Shown: positions 33,661 to 42,962 of the stretch, piece by piece
Position numbering within the stretch: position 1 is the stretch's first letter
Layout: every line of letters begins with the position of its first letter
Assembly (NCBI RefSeq): GCF_963677195.1
Contig: NZ_OY781918.1
Location: forward strand, 4,390,923 to 4,454,922
Direction of reading: 5' to 3'
Length of the DNA: 64,000 nt
From: an uncultured Marinifilum sp.
GTDB taxonomy: Bacteria > Bacteroidota > Bacteroidia > Bacteroidales > Marinifilaceae
Position numbers and translations under genes: made by a program
The notes under the pieces: generated by a model
Databases searched by the model: none
What the model saw: the letters and a program-made list of their open reading frames with translations, nothing else
What the model was told of the DNA's origin: nothing

Positions 33661-34636
33661 TGCGATCAGTATTAAAAGCCTTGAAATATATTTAGGAATA
33701 AATGGTGATAAATTTCGAAGACAGTACAAAACAAATTTAAGTGGTTTTGATCAATGGGATAAAAAGCTACACGCCAAAGATTACCTGATATTTCCTGAAA
33801 ACATAGGTTCTAATTTAGCTCTTGATGAAACAGCCTTTTCAAATGGAGAGTTGTATACCATTCTCAGTAACAAAGATAAAAAAGGAAAGCAAGGTAGCTT
33901 GGTTGGTGTGTTTAACGGAACGCAAGCTGATTCCATTATAAGTTTAATTCGCGAACACATTTCAGAAGAGTTGCGCTATACCGTTAAAGAAGTTACTCTT
34001 GACATGGCTGGTAGCATGAATAAGATCGTAAGAAAATGTTTTCTAAAAGCTGAAATCACTACAGATCGATTTCATGTGCAAAAGCTGGCCAATGATGCCG
34101 TACAAGAGCTTAGAATTAAGCATAGGTGGAAGATAATAGATGATGAAAATGCAGAGTATAAGAAAGCGAAATTAGAAGGAAAATTGTATAAACCTGAAAT
34201 ATTGGAAAATGGTGATACACTGCGACAATTGATGGCTAGAGCTCGTTATGCATTGTATAAATCTCCGGAAAAATGGACTACATCTCAAGAAATCAGAGCT
34301 CGTTTATTATTTGAAAGATTTCCCGAAATTAAGAAAGCATACAGGCTCTCGGATGGACTTAGAAAAATATACAATCAATCTTTAGAACCAAATGTAGCAA
34401 GACTTAAACTAGCACAATGGTTCGATGAAATTGAAAGAGCCGGAATGGATTCTTTTAATTCAATAAAAAGAACTTTTGAAGTACATCATAAACAAATTGT
34501 TAATTATTTCTTGAATAGAAGTACAAACGCTTTTGCCGAATCTTTAAATGCTAAAATTAAAAATTTCAGAAGATCTTTAAGAGGGATTGTTGATTTAGAT
34601 TTCTTCCTTTTTAGGTTATCTAAAATTTTTGCTTAG
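33659..34636 (+). CDS. Transposase catalytic part (OrfB, DDE ISL3-like), +1 frame relative to OrfA
   Basis: Open in the +1 frame from 33641 to the TAG at 34636. Catalytic residues fit DDE: Asp in SNLALDETAFSNGE, Asp in VTLDMAGSMNK or TTDRFHVQKLA, and Glu in STNAFAESLNAKIKNFRR. No ATG occurs in this frame before the first catalytic Asp (the first is near 34005), and a TTG start at 33851 would also exclude it. Independent initiation would thus give an inactive protein. The coordinates given start at the first codon after the proposed shift. Rho-like coupling from a non-AUG codon (ATT at 33671) is a weaker alternative. Confidence 0.82.
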   Translation, partial: NAISIKSLEIYLGINGDKFRRQYKTNLSGFDQWDKKLHAKDYLIFPENIGSNLALDETAFSNGELYTILSNKDKKGKQGSLVGVFNGTQADSIISLIREHISEELRYTVKEVTLDMAGSMNKIVRKCFLKAEITTDRFHVQKLANDAVQELRIKHRWKIIDDENAEYKKAKLEGKLYKPEILENGDTLRQLMARARYALYKSPEKWTTSQEIRARLLFERFPEIKKAYRLSDGLRKIYNQSLEPNVARLKLAQWFDEIERAGMDSFNSIKRTFEVHHKQIVNYFLNRSTNAFAESLNAKIKNFRRSLRGIVDLDFFLFRLSKIFA

Positions 34637-34679
34637 CTAAAAAAAATTGTGGAGTAGACCCAACTTTTGATGGTGACCC

Positions 34680-34687
34680 GCTTTTTG
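34680..34687 (+). repeat. Target-site duplication, right copy
   Basis: GCTTTTTG immediately after the right inverted repeat, identical to 33203-33210. Confidence 0.88.
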
Positions 34688-34901
34688 TCTACAAATTCTA
34701 CATAAACTTCTCTAATCTGTTGTTTTGAGAATCCTCTTTTAGATTTTTTGTTTTTGGGACGTCTTCTTTTTTCTTTTTTGGGTTCTGCTCTAAAAGTTTT
34801 CGACATAACTTCAAAGTATATATTACTTAAATAATAAACTATCAGTTACTTGTACGAAAAAAATTAAACACACGTTTCATTAAAGCTTGATATAAACAAA
34901 A

Positions 34902-34930
34902 AAAGATGAATCAATAAACGATTCATCTTT
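34902..34930 (-). terminator. Terminator after the ABC exporter gene
   Basis: AAAGATGAATC (34902-34912) pairs perfectly with GATTCATCTTT (34920-34930) around a 7-nt loop. On the minus strand it lies 22 bp after the exporter stop and is followed by several Ts. Confidence 0.75.
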
Positions 34931-34952
34931 CTCTTTAATATCTTACTATTTC

Positions 34953-36782
34953 TTATAACAACTGCATATCATACAATTTTTTATAAGCTCCATCTTTTTC
35001 AATTAGTTCATCATGCTTTCCTCTTTCCACAATTCTTCCTTCGTTAAACACGCAAATTAAATCAGCATTTTTAACGGTTGATAAACGGTGAGCAATCACA
35101 AGAGAGGTTCTGTTCTGCATTAACTTATCCAGTGCATCCTGTACCAAACGTTCCGATTCGGTATCCAAAGCCGAGGTTGCCTCATCTAAAATCATGATAG
35201 GAGGATTTTTAAGCACAGCACGTGCAATACTCAAACGCTGACGCTGACCACCCGAAAGTTTACCTCCACGATCACCAATATTAGTATCGTAAGCATTTTC
35301 GGTAGCAGAAATAAAATCGTGAGCATTGGCAATTTTAGCAGCTTCAATCACATCTTCTATTGTCGCATTATCAACTCCAAATGCAATGTTGTTAAAAATG
35401 GTATCGTTAAACAAAATCGATTCCTGATTTACATTTCCCATTAAATTACGCAAATCCGTCATCTTGTAATCACGAATATCAACACCATCAACCTTAATAC
35501 TCCCCTCGTTTACATCATAAAATCGTGGCAATAAATCAACGAAAGTAGTTTTACCCGAACCCGACTGCCCAACTAGTGCTACTGTTTTTCCTTTTGGGAT
35601 TTCCAAATCAACATTCTGCAACACTTGTTTTTCTCCATTATACGAGAAAGTAACATTTGTATATTGAATTGAACTAGCAAATTCATTTACATTTTTAGCA
35701 TCACTCTTATCAGTAATAGTAGATTTTGCCTCTAACAATTGATCGATACGATCCATAGCCGCCAATCCTTTCTGTATAGTATATGCTGCTTTAGAAAAAG
35801 CTTTAGCTGGTGCAATTATCATGTAAAACATTCCTAGGTAAGCAATAAAAGTTGCTCCACTTAAATTACCCGAGCCATTAAGAATTAACATTCCTCCGTA
35901 ACACATAATTGTTAACATTACCAAGGTTCCCATAAATTCACTAACCGGATGAGCCAACACATAACGGCGCATCATACTATTCATAATTCTTCTGTAAGAG
36001 TTACTTTCTTCGGCAAAGCGATCATTCATTTTCTCTTCGGCATTAAAAGCCTTAATAATTCTCAAACCTGATAAACTCTCTTCTATGGTTGATAAAATAT
36101 CTCCCATTTTATTCTGTCCATCTCGCGAAGATTTCTTCAACTTCTTACCTGTTAAACCAATAATATAACCTGCAATTGGCAACATAATAAACACAAATAA
36201 TGTTAGCTGTGGGCTTATAGCAAGAAGTCCGATTAAATAAACCAAAATCATGATCGGATTTTTAAAAATCATATCTATCGAACTCATCACCGAAATTTCA
36301 ACTTCCTGTACATCGCCTGTTGAACGTGCAATAATGTCTCCTTTCTTTTCAGCCGAGAAAAAAGGAAGAGGCAATGAAATCATTTTATTGTAGATCATCA
36401 AGCGCATATCTCTTACCACACCATTTCTAATATTAACAGAGTGATATGATGCCAAAAAAGTAAATAACACTTTAAAAAACACCATAACTAATGCAACAGC
36501 TGCTATAAAAAATAAAGAAAACTCAGCTCCATACTCATTTTTTACTAAGGTAATGTAGTAATTAAAGTTATGCGCTATTACATCCATATTCACCTCCCAA
36601 GGCATTTTCTCAAGTACTGAAATGTCTACACTTTTATTAAAAAATGTATCTAATACAGGTACGATTGCACCCAACGAAAAAACACCAAAAATGGCTCCCA
36701 ACAGATTATAAACAAACATCATTATTGTATCTCCTTTGTAAGGAGGTAAAAATCGTTGAAGAACCTTAATAAAATCTTTCAT
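34953..36782 (-). CDS. MsbA-like ABC exporter (fused permease and ATPase)
   Basis: Homodimeric inner-membrane exporter of 609 residues. Six membrane segments span about 20-340. The ATPase half carries Walker A GQSGSGKTTF (about 415), the Q-loop MGNVNQESILFND, signature LSGGQRQRLSIARAV and Walker B MILDEATSALD. The closest functional type is lipid A or peptide exporters of the MsbA group; lipid export is plausible, as no second substrate hint is nearby. It follows purB on the same strand with a hairpin between, so it probably has its own promoter. Confidence 0.92.
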   Translation of the reverse strand: MKDFIKVLQRFLPPYKGDTIMMFVYNLLGAIFGVFSLGAIVPVLDTFFNKSVDISVLEKMPWEVNMDVIAHNFNYYITLVKNEYGAEFSLFFIAAVALVMVFFKVLFTFLASYHSVNIRNGVVRDMRLMIYNKMISLPLPFFSAEKKGDIIARSTGDVQEVEISVMSSIDMIFKNPIMILVYLIGLLAISPQLTLFVFIMLPIAGYIIGLTGKKLKKSSRDGQNKMGDILSTIEESLSGLRIIKAFNAEEKMNDRFAEESNSYRRIMNSMMRRYVLAHPVSEFMGTLVMLTIMCYGGMLILNGSGNLSGATFIAYLGMFYMIIAPAKAFSKAAYTIQKGLAAMDRIDQLLEAKSTITDKSDAKNVNEFASSIQYTNVTFSYNGEKQVLQNVDLEIPKGKTVALVGQSGSGKTTFVDLLPRFYDVNEGSIKVDGVDIRDYKMTDLRNLMGNVNQESILFNDTIFNNIAFGVDNATIEDVIEAAKIANAHDFISATENAYDTNIGDRGGKLSGGQRQRLSIARAVLKNPPIMILDEATSALDTESERLVQDALDKLMQNRTSLVIAHRLSTVKNADLICVFNEGRIVERGKHDELIEKDGAYKKLYDMQLL

Positions 36783-36840
36783 TAATGATTAAATATGTGA
36801 AAAAAATTGATGAGAAAACCTCGGTTAACCCAATAAAAAC

Positions 36841-36869
36841 AGGCTGTAAAAGTACAACTCTTACAGCCT
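36841..36869 (-). terminator. Terminator after purB
   Basis: AGGCTGTAA (36841-36849) pairs with TTACAGCCT (36861-36869). It lies 33 bp after the purB stop on the minus strand, with Ts following on that strand. Confidence 0.7.
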
Positions 36870-36901
36870 AAAAACAAGGTATTAACAATTATTAATATTC
36901 T

Positions 36902-38239
36902 CTATATTCCTGTATAATTATCAGGACTAATTGTCTTTAACTGAGCCTTTAGCTCATCGTTAATTTCAAGTGTATCAATAAATTCGGCAATACTATCTTT
37001 TGTTACATGAGTATTGGTTCTGGTTAAAGCTTTTAATGCTTCGTAAGGATTTGGATATCCTTCGCGACGAAGAATTGTTTGAACCGCTTCGGCCACCACT
37101 GCCCAGTTTGCTTCCAAATCGGCTTCGAAAGCTTCCTGCGAAATAATTAGCTTATCTAAACCTTTTAATAATGATTTAAATGCAATAATAGTATGTGCAA
37201 AAGGAACACCAATATTTCTTAAAACTGTTGAATCGGTAAGGTCGCGCTGCAAACGTGAAATTGGCAATTTAGCTGCCAAATGTTCAAAGGTTGCGTTTGC
37301 TAAACCAAGATTACCTTCCGAATTTTCAAAATCAATAGGATTTACTTTATGTGGCATAGCCGACGATCCTACCTCACCTTTTTTAATCTTCTGCTTAAAG
37401 TAATTCATGGAAATATAAGTCCAAAAATCACGATTTAAGTCAACCAAAATAGTGTTAATTCGCTTTAAGTTATCGAAGATTGCGCCCATATTATCGTAAT
37501 TAGAAATCTGAGTAGTTAACTCTTCTCTTTCTAATTTTAGAATATCATTAACAAAATGGTTTCCAAACTCTTTCCAATTAACATCCGGATAAGCAACATG
37601 GTGCGCATTAAAGTTACCTGTTGCACCACCAAATTTAGCCGAACATGGTACGCTCTTTAATAAATCAAGTTGTCTTTTTAAACGATATACATAAACCTGA
37701 ATTTCTTTTCCTAAGCGAGTTGGAGAAGCAGGTTGACCATGCGTACGAGCAAGCATAGAAATTTCTTTCCAGTCATCGGAAAGACTTTCTAATTTACCAA
37801 TTAACTGATCCAATAACGGATAATACACATCATAAACTGCATCACGCAATGAGTATGGTGTTGCGGTATTATTTATATCCTGAGAAGTTAATCCGAAATG
37901 GATAAACTCTTTGTATTGCTTAAGATTTAAAGCATCGAATTTTTCTTTTATAAAATATTCAACTGCTTTTACATCATGATTGGTTATGCCCTCAATTTCT
38001 TTTACTTTTTTAGCATCTTCTATCGAAAAATCAAGATAAATACTACGCAAATCAGTATAAAGATCTTTATTAAAATCTTTCAACTGTGGAAGAGGTACTT
38101 CGCAAAGTGCAATAAAATATTCTACTTCAACCAACACTCTGTAACGCACTAAAGCATACTCCGAAAAATACTCACCTAATACGTCTACTTTGTTACGGTA
38201 ACGCCCGTCAACCGGCGAAATTGCTGTCAAACTTTGCAT
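36902..38239 (-). CDS. purB: Adenylosuccinate lyase
   Basis: Releases fumarate from SAICAR and adenylosuccinate in purine synthesis. The family signature GSSAMPHKVNPIDFENSEGN is present, as are the HFGLTSQDINNTA and ARTHGQPASPTRLGKE motifs that carry the catalytic His residues. The upstream in-frame ATG at 38260 is less likely; MQSLTAISPVDGRYR at 38239 is the conserved N-terminus (445 residues). It belongs to the E. coli-like PurB subgroup. Confidence 0.97.
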   Translation of the reverse strand: MQSLTAISPVDGRYRNKVDVLGEYFSEYALVRYRVLVEVEYFIALCEVPLPQLKDFNKDLYTDLRSIYLDFSIEDAKKVKEIEGITNHDVKAVEYFIKEKFDALNLKQYKEFIHFGLTSQDINNTATPYSLRDAVYDVYYPLLDQLIGKLESLSDDWKEISMLARTHGQPASPTRLGKEIQVYVYRLKRQLDLLKSVPCSAKFGGATGNFNAHHVAYPDVNWKEFGNHFVNDILKLEREELTTQISNYDNMGAIFDNLKRINTILVDLNRDFWTYISMNYFKQKIKKGEVGSSAMPHKVNPIDFENSEGNLGLANATFEHLAAKLPISRLQRDLTDSTVLRNIGVPFAHTIIAFKSLLKGLDKLIISQEAFEADLEANWAVVAEAVQTILRREGYPNPYEALKALTRTNTHVTKDSIAEFIDTLEINDELKAQLKTISPDNYTGI

Positions 38240-38480
38240 TTCAAAAAAATTAAATGTCAATAATGGTTATTTAGAAAATCAAAGGTAATTAAAAGCTACG
38301 AGATGTTAGATATTAGATACTATATATTAGAGAAGAGATTTAAAATTTAAGTTCTTTTAGTATTTCACATTTAATCTTATTTTTGTTAAAACATAGAAGC
38401 AATCTAAAAGCTGAGATCTAATCTACAGATAAGATTATTTTCTCTCAACTTATTTCTCACATCTCTTATCTATATATATT

Positions 38481-39263
38481 ATGAAACTCTTTAAAGATTT
38501 TGGATTTGGCTTACGAACTTATTCCGAAGCCATAAATTATATTTTTAGAAAAAAATTAGCCTGGTTCTTCATCTTTCCTGTACTTTTAAATATTATTCTT
38601 TTTTGGATTGGTTGGGATTACATTGGAAATTTATCGGATCAAGTCGAATTATTTTTAAAAAGCTGGTTGAATTTAGAAAATGCCAATTATTGGGGCTCTG
38701 AATTTCTGAAAGCTACAATTGGTGGTTTTATCTGGGTGGTTTTTAAAGTTTTATTCTTTTTGCTATTTGCTTATTTTGGGGGATACATTATTATTATACT
38801 TATGTCGCCGGTCTTTTCATATCTCTCCGAACAAACAGAAAAAATTCAAACTGGCCACGAATATCCATTTCAGTTTAAACAATTCATTCGTGATATTATT
38901 CGAGGAATATTTATTGCAGTTAGAAACCTATTAATCGAATTAGCATTTACTATTTTAATATTTTTTCTGAGTTTTATTCCAATTATTGGTTGGGCTGCAG
39001 CTATATTTCTTTTCATTATTTCAGCTTATTTTTACGGATTTTCATTTATGGATTATGCCATTGAACGTAAAAAAATGAATATCACGCAAAGTGTACAGTT
39101 TATGAGGGAAAACAAAGGAATTGTAATTGCCAACGGATTTGTTTTTTCACTTTGCCTTATTGTTCCATTTTGCGGAGTCTCCTTTTCTAGTTTTGCCGCA
39201 ATAGTTTCTGTTGTTGCAGGAACATTAGCTGTCGACGAAATTTGGGCAAAAGAAAATAAGTAA
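38481..39263 (+). CDS. EI24/CysZ-family membrane protein
   Basis: A 260-residue inner-membrane protein with about four to five hydrophobic segments (about 25-50, 75-110, 150-190, 208-245). It has the EI24 motif region LMSPVFSYLSEQTE and the later FMDYAIERKKM. CysZ members allow sulfate uptake, but in Bacteroidota this family is uncharacterised, so function is open. It is 61 bp upstream of the nfeD gene on the same strand. Confidence 0.85.
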   Translation: MKLFKDFGFGLRTYSEAINYIFRKKLAWFFIFPVLLNIILFWIGWDYIGNLSDQVELFLKSWLNLENANYWGSEFLKATIGGFIWVVFKVLFFLLFAYFGGYIIIILMSPVFSYLSEQTEKIQTGHEYPFQFKQFIRDIIRGIFIAVRNLLIELAFTILIFFLSFIPIIGWAAAIFLFIISAYFYGFSFMDYAIERKKMNITQSVQFMRENKGIVIANGFVFSLCLIVPFCGVSFSSFAAIVSVVAGTLAVDEIWAKENK

Positions 39264-39324
39264 AATCAAATCATTCTTTAAACTTAATTTTTATCTTAGG
39301 TATAGATATTAAACTACAATAAAT

Positions 39325-40764
39325 ATGAATCACTTGTACAAAATAATTCTATCTCTCTGCCTTGTATTTTTTAGTATAAATCTACATGCACAACAAACAG
39401 TCGATAGCATTTCCAAATCGACAGATAAACTGGTGTACAAATTCGATATTAAACGGGAAATTGGGCCTGCCGCCTGGCGACAAACTAAAGATGCCTTTCG
39501 GGAAGCAAACCAATTAAACGCCGATCTTATATTAATTCACATGAATACTTACGGAGGAATGGTTGTTCATGCCGACTCTATTAGATCTGCCATTTTAAAC
39601 AGTAAAATTCCTGTTTATGTATTTATTGATAATAATGCAGCATCGGCAGGAGCATTAATTTCAATTGCCTGCGATAGCATATATATGAGAAACGGAGCCA
39701 ACATAGGAGCTGCAACTGTTGTAAACCAAACCGGACAGGCAATGCCCGATAAATACCAGTCATATATGCGTTCTACAATGCGAGCAACTGCCGAATCGCA
39801 CGGTAAAGACACCATTATTCAGAAAGGAGATACCATTTACAAATGGCGCCGAGACCCTTTAATTGCCGAAGCAATGGTAGACCCAAGAACTTATATTGAA
39901 AATGTTATTGACACAGGTAAAGTACTGACTTTTACTCCGGACGAAGCCATTAAAAATGGATATTGCGAAGGAATTGCTAACAGCGTAAGCGAAGTTTTAG
40001 ATAAAGCTGGAGTAAAAACATATACTATAAAAAGCTACGAACCTTCAGGAATTGAAAAAATAGTAGATTTTATGATTAACCCTGTATTGCAAGGAATACT
40101 AATCATGATAATTATAGGAGGAATATACTTTGAACTCCAAACTCCTGGAATAGGATTTCCAATATTAGCATCGGCCATTGCTGCAGTATTATACTTCTCT
40201 CCTCTCTATTTGGAAGGCATGGCCGAAAACTGGGAAATTATTCTTTTTGCCATAGGAGTTATTCTTCTTGCCATTGAAATATTTGTGATACCAGGTTTTG
40301 GAGTAGCAGGTGTTTCTGGAACAATATTCATAATAGCCGGATTAACACTAAGTATGGTCGATAATGTAGCTTTCGAATTCGAAGCAAGACACATAAAAGC
40401 AATTGTAGCTGCATTATTACTAGTTATCTTCTCGATGCTACTTGCAATTATCGGCTCTATTTACCTAAGTAAAAAACTATTTTCATCGAACTCATTACTT
40501 GGACATTTAGCCTTAAATACTGTTGAAAATACCGAAGAAGGATATATTGGTGTTGATATGGCTGCAAAAAATATGATAGGCAAAAAAGGCATAGCTCTAA
40601 GCGTACTTCGCCCATCGGGAAAAGTGTTTATAGAAAATCAAATTTACGATGCCAAATCGGAAGATGGTTTTATAGATAAAGACACAAAAGTTGAGGTTAT
40701 TAGATTTGAAACAGGACAGGTTTATGTGATAAAGGAGGAAGACTATGAATCAGATCAAACTTAG
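39325..40764 (+). CDS. NfeD-family membrane serine protease (long, ClpP-like form)
   Basis: Membrane-bound protease thought to work with SPFH/stomatin proteins. A signal sequence (about 1-22) is followed by a ClpP-like domain with the nucleophile Ser in NNAASAGALISIACD and the GANIGAATVV loop. Four to five membrane segments lie at about 255-400. A C-terminal OB-fold (about 410-479, GKKGIALSVLRPSGKVFIE) follows. No stomatin-like partner lies nearby. The end overlaps the GNAT gene by 20 bp. Confidence 0.93.
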   Translation: MNHLYKIILSLCLVFFSINLHAQQTVDSISKSTDKLVYKFDIKREIGPAAWRQTKDAFREANQLNADLILIHMNTYGGMVVHADSIRSAILNSKIPVYVFIDNNAASAGALISIACDSIYMRNGANIGAATVVNQTGQAMPDKYQSYMRSTMRATAESHGKDTIIQKGDTIYKWRRDPLIAEAMVDPRTYIENVIDTGKVLTFTPDEAIKNGYCEGIANSVSEVLDKAGVKTYTIKSYEPSGIEKIVDFMINPVLQGILIMIIIGGIYFELQTPGIGFPILASAIAAVLYFSPLYLEGMAENWEIILFAIGVILLAIEIFVIPGFGVAGVSGTIFIIAGLTLSMVDNVAFEFEARHIKAIVAALLLVIFSMLLAIIGSIYLSKKLFSSNSLLGHLALNTVENTEEGYIGVDMAAKNMIGKKGIALSVLRPSGKVFIENQIYDAKSEDGFIDKDTKVEVIRFETGQVYVIKEEDYESDQT

Positions 40765-41170
40765 AGAATATGAAACACATGATTTTGATGCAGTAAATGG
40801 TTTATGGCAGCTTACAGGATTAAGCGACACAAAAAGAGACGATTCGGCAATTACCATTGAAAAAAGTATTAAAGCTGGCGGTAAATTCTGGATTCTTGAA
40901 GACCTAAGGGCCGATGAATTAATTGGCACATGCTGGATAACAAATGATTCGAGAAGATTGTACCTTCATCATCTGGGCATTCACCCTAATTATCAGCAAA
41001 AAGGATATGGGCGCTTGCTATCAGAAAAAGCTTTAAGTTATGCACAAAAAATTAATATGCAGATAAAACTTGAAGTACACGAACATAACAAACTAGCTAT
41101 AAAACTATATAAAAAACTAGGCTTTAAATATCTTAATCAATACAATGTAATGATTAAGCGAAAACACTAA
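40745..41170 (+). CDS. GNAT-family N-acetyltransferase
   Basis: Small acetyl-CoA-dependent acetyltransferase of 141 residues. The acetyl-CoA loop is YQQKGYGRLLSEKAL (about 79-93) and the C-terminal motif B region is HEHNKLAIKLYKKLGFK. Overlap with the nfeD end, and a GGAGG in that overlap, suggest translational coupling. The acceptor cannot be predicted; the RimI-like shape allows a peptide or small amine. Confidence 0.9.
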   Translation: MNQIKLREYETHDFDAVNGLWQLTGLSDTKRDDSAITIEKSIKAGGKFWILEDLRADELIGTCWITNDSRRLYLHHLGIHPNYQQKGYGRLLSEKALSYAQKINMQIKLEVHEHNKLAIKLYKKLGFKYLNQYNVMIKRKH

Positions 41171-41198
41171 CATATACACTTTTAATCTTTACACTACA

Positions 41199-41906
41199 AT
41201 GGATTTTTTTAATCAGCTAATTACAGAAACTGAAATTACCGGCGAAACAATTTTGTTTAGACTGGTACTTAGTTTTATTGTTGGTGCCATTATAGGAATA
41301 GAACGAGAAACGCATAAACAACCAGCCGGATTAAGAACACATATTCTTATTTGTATGGGTTCAACTCTAATCATGCTACTTTCGATCTTTATACCACAAA
41401 CTTTTCAGAATTTTCAGAATGGAGATCCGTCTAGAATAGCCGCCCAAGTAGTTTCAGGAATTGGTTTTTTAGGTGCAGGTGCTATCATGAAATTTGGTGT
41501 TAACGTAAAAGGGCTAACAACAGCTGCATCGATATGGGTTATTGCAGCCTTAGGCCTAACAATAGGGGCCGGAATGTATACAGGTGTTATTTGGGGAGCA
41601 GTAATACTCCTGTTTGCACTTGTTTTAATGGATGTAGTTGAAAAAAAATTATTCCCCAGTAAATTTATTAAAAGGCTTCATATTTATACAACTGGAAACA
41701 CTGTTTCGCAAAACGACTTTTTACCTATCCTAAAAAAATATAAAATCTCTGTACGCACAATAGATTTGGAACACTCACTGGATGAAAATAGACTAAATTA
41801 TTTTCTCACCATTCAAATTTCAGAATCGGTAAATCTTAAAGAGTTTATTTCTGATTTAAGTAGTATATCAGAAATTAATAGAGTAAAATTGCAACAAATA
41901 TTATAA
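41199..41906 (+). CDS. MgtC/SapB-family membrane protein
   Basis: Inner-membrane protein of 235 residues. The N-terminal MgtC domain has four to five membrane helices and the family motifs GAIIGIERETHKQPAGLRTHIL and IGFLGAGAIM (the first split here as GAIIGIERE and PAGLRTH). The C-terminal soluble part (about 160-235) resembles an ACT-like fold. Linked in other bacteria to Mg2+ limitation and virulence, often as an ATP synthase inhibitor. Its role here is unknown. Confidence 0.92.
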   Translation: MDFFNQLITETEITGETILFRLVLSFIVGAIIGIERETHKQPAGLRTHILICMGSTLIMLLSIFIPQTFQNFQNGDPSRIAAQVVSGIGFLGAGAIMKFGVNVKGLTTAASIWVIAALGLTIGAGMYTGVIWGAVILLFALVLMDVVEKKLFPSKFIKRLHIYTTGNTVSQNDFLPILKKYKISVRTIDLEHSLDENRLNYFLTIQISESVNLKEFISDLSSISEINRVKLQQIL

Positions 41907-41908
41907 AA

Positions 41909-41949
41909 ATAAAAAGCATAATTTATCTGATATAAGCTATGCTTTTTAT
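41909..41949 (+). terminator. Hairpin terminator after the mgtC-like gene
   Basis: ATAAAAAGCATA (41909-41920) pairs perfectly with TATGCTTTTTAT (41938-41949) around a 17-nt loop, directly after the stop. Confidence 0.65.
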
Positions 41950-41966
41950 CTTTTAAAACAATACTC

Positions 41967-42842
41967 ATGAATTTATTATCAGAAGAAGGATTTATCGATT
42001 TTTCCAAGCTTGAAAAAATCACAAAAAAACCAAAACTATTTGCCAAAGATGATGGTAATTTCTGGCAAGACCCTTATATATCAGAACATTTACTATATGC
42101 ACATTTAGATAATGAAACAGATCAGGGATCGAGGAAATACGATTCCATAATTAGAGCTGTTAACTGGTTAAGTACTTATTTAAAGCTTCCAGAAAATAGC
42201 AGTTTACTAGATTTAGGATGCGGACCAGGATTATACAGCGAGAATTTCTTTGGACAAGGTTATAATGTTACAGGAATAGACATTAATCCTTACTCAATTG
42301 AGTATGCAAAAAATCAGGCAAAGGAATATGGCTATCCTATTCAATATAAGTGCCTGAATTATCTGGAAATTGATTATGAAAATGAATTTGATGTAATAAC
42401 ACTTATATACGGAGATTTGTGTGTTCTATCTGATAAGGATCGTAATTTACTACTCAAAAAGATTAATAAAGCTTTAAAGCCCAATGGTTACTTAATTTGC
42501 GATGTTTTTACCAAATTTTATTTTCAAAATCAAGAAAAAGAACAGGAATGGTACATAAGCGAAAAAGAAGGATTTTGGAACGAAAAAGAGCATTTATTGC
42601 TACAATCTCATTTTAAATATAAGAAAGAAAAAGTACGCTTAGATAAATACACAATTGTTTTAGCAGACGGAAGCATGCGCACTCATCACATTTGGAAACA
42701 TTATTTTTCGCTTAAACGAGCTATAGATATGATGAAACAACATGCTTTTATAGTAAAAGATTACTGGTCTAACCTTGAGGGAAAAACTTACGAAAAAGAA
42801 AGTCAGTGGATTGGAATAGTGGCTCAGAAAAATCAAGAATAA
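41967..42842 (+). CDS. Class I SAM-dependent methyltransferase
   Basis: A 291-residue methyltransferase. The AdoMet-binding motif I is SLLDLGCGPGLYSENF (about 80-95), followed by an acidic end of strand 2 (VTGIDINPYSIEYA) and motif III near DVITLIYGDLC. The substrate is unknown; the N-terminal about 60 residues form an extra helical part. It lies between hairpin terminators and is thus likely a single-gene transcript. Confidence 0.9.
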   Translation: MNLLSEEGFIDFSKLEKITKKPKLFAKDDGNFWQDPYISEHLLYAHLDNETDQGSRKYDSIIRAVNWLSTYLKLPENSSLLDLGCGPGLYSENFFGQGYNVTGIDINPYSIEYAKNQAKEYGYPIQYKCLNYLEIDYENEFDVITLIYGDLCVLSDKDRNLLLKKINKALKPNGYLICDVFTKFYFQNQEKEQEWYISEKEGFWNEKEHLLLQSHFKYKKEKVRLDKYTIVLADGSMRTHHIWKHYFSLKRAIDMMKQHAFIVKDYWSNLEGKTYEKESQWIGIVAQKNQE

Positions 42843-42906
42843 TATTTTCTGCTCAAATAGCATTATTAGTTCACTATTATTGGTAATCTTAAATTTAAGA
42901 AAATAA

Positions 42907-42938
42907 AAAACCCGAAAGAATTACTTCTTTCGGGTTTT
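42907..42938 (+). terminator. Bidirectional terminator
   Basis: AAAACCCGAAAGAA (42907-42920) pairs with TTCTTTCGGGTTTT (42925-42938) around TTAC. A-rich and T-rich flanks let it serve both the methyltransferase (plus) and the acyl-CoA ligase (minus). Confidence 0.85.
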
Positions 42939-42962
42939 AAGATAAATAAACTGGTGGGTTTA

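Larger units (their letters stand above)
33211..34679 (+). mobile_element. ISL3-like insertion sequence, 1469 bp
   Basis: The ends are 24-bp imperfect inverted repeats matching at 20 of 24 positions. Both share TCAAAAGTTGGGTCT; the left one is 33211-33234 and the right one 34656-34679 on the other strand. They are flanked by an 8-bp direct repeat. Inside are two overlapping plus-strand frames for an N-terminal part and a DDE transposase. The layout resembles elements that databases call ISAon1-type; that name is from memory. The frames and ends look intact, so the copy may be active. It sits between tRNA-Trp and the exporter gene and interrupts a small basic gene. Confidence 0.93.
33186..34806 (-). 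pseudogene. 47-codon gene for a very basic small protein, split by the insertion sequence
   Basis: If the insertion (33211-34679) and one copy of the 8-bp target duplication are removed, the minus strand reads one intact frame from ATG 34806 to TAA 33188-33186, 47 codons. The N-terminal half is Lys/Arg-rich (MSKTFRAEPKKEKRRRPKNK begins it) and the C-terminal half is mixed (IREVYVEFVDKKLERAY). After insertion the frame loses its last five codons and reads into the element for about 15 foreign codons. I do not recognise the family; charge suggests a nucleic-acid or ribosome-binding role. That the frame closes cleanly across the repaired junction is good evidence that it was a real gene. Confidence 0.65.
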
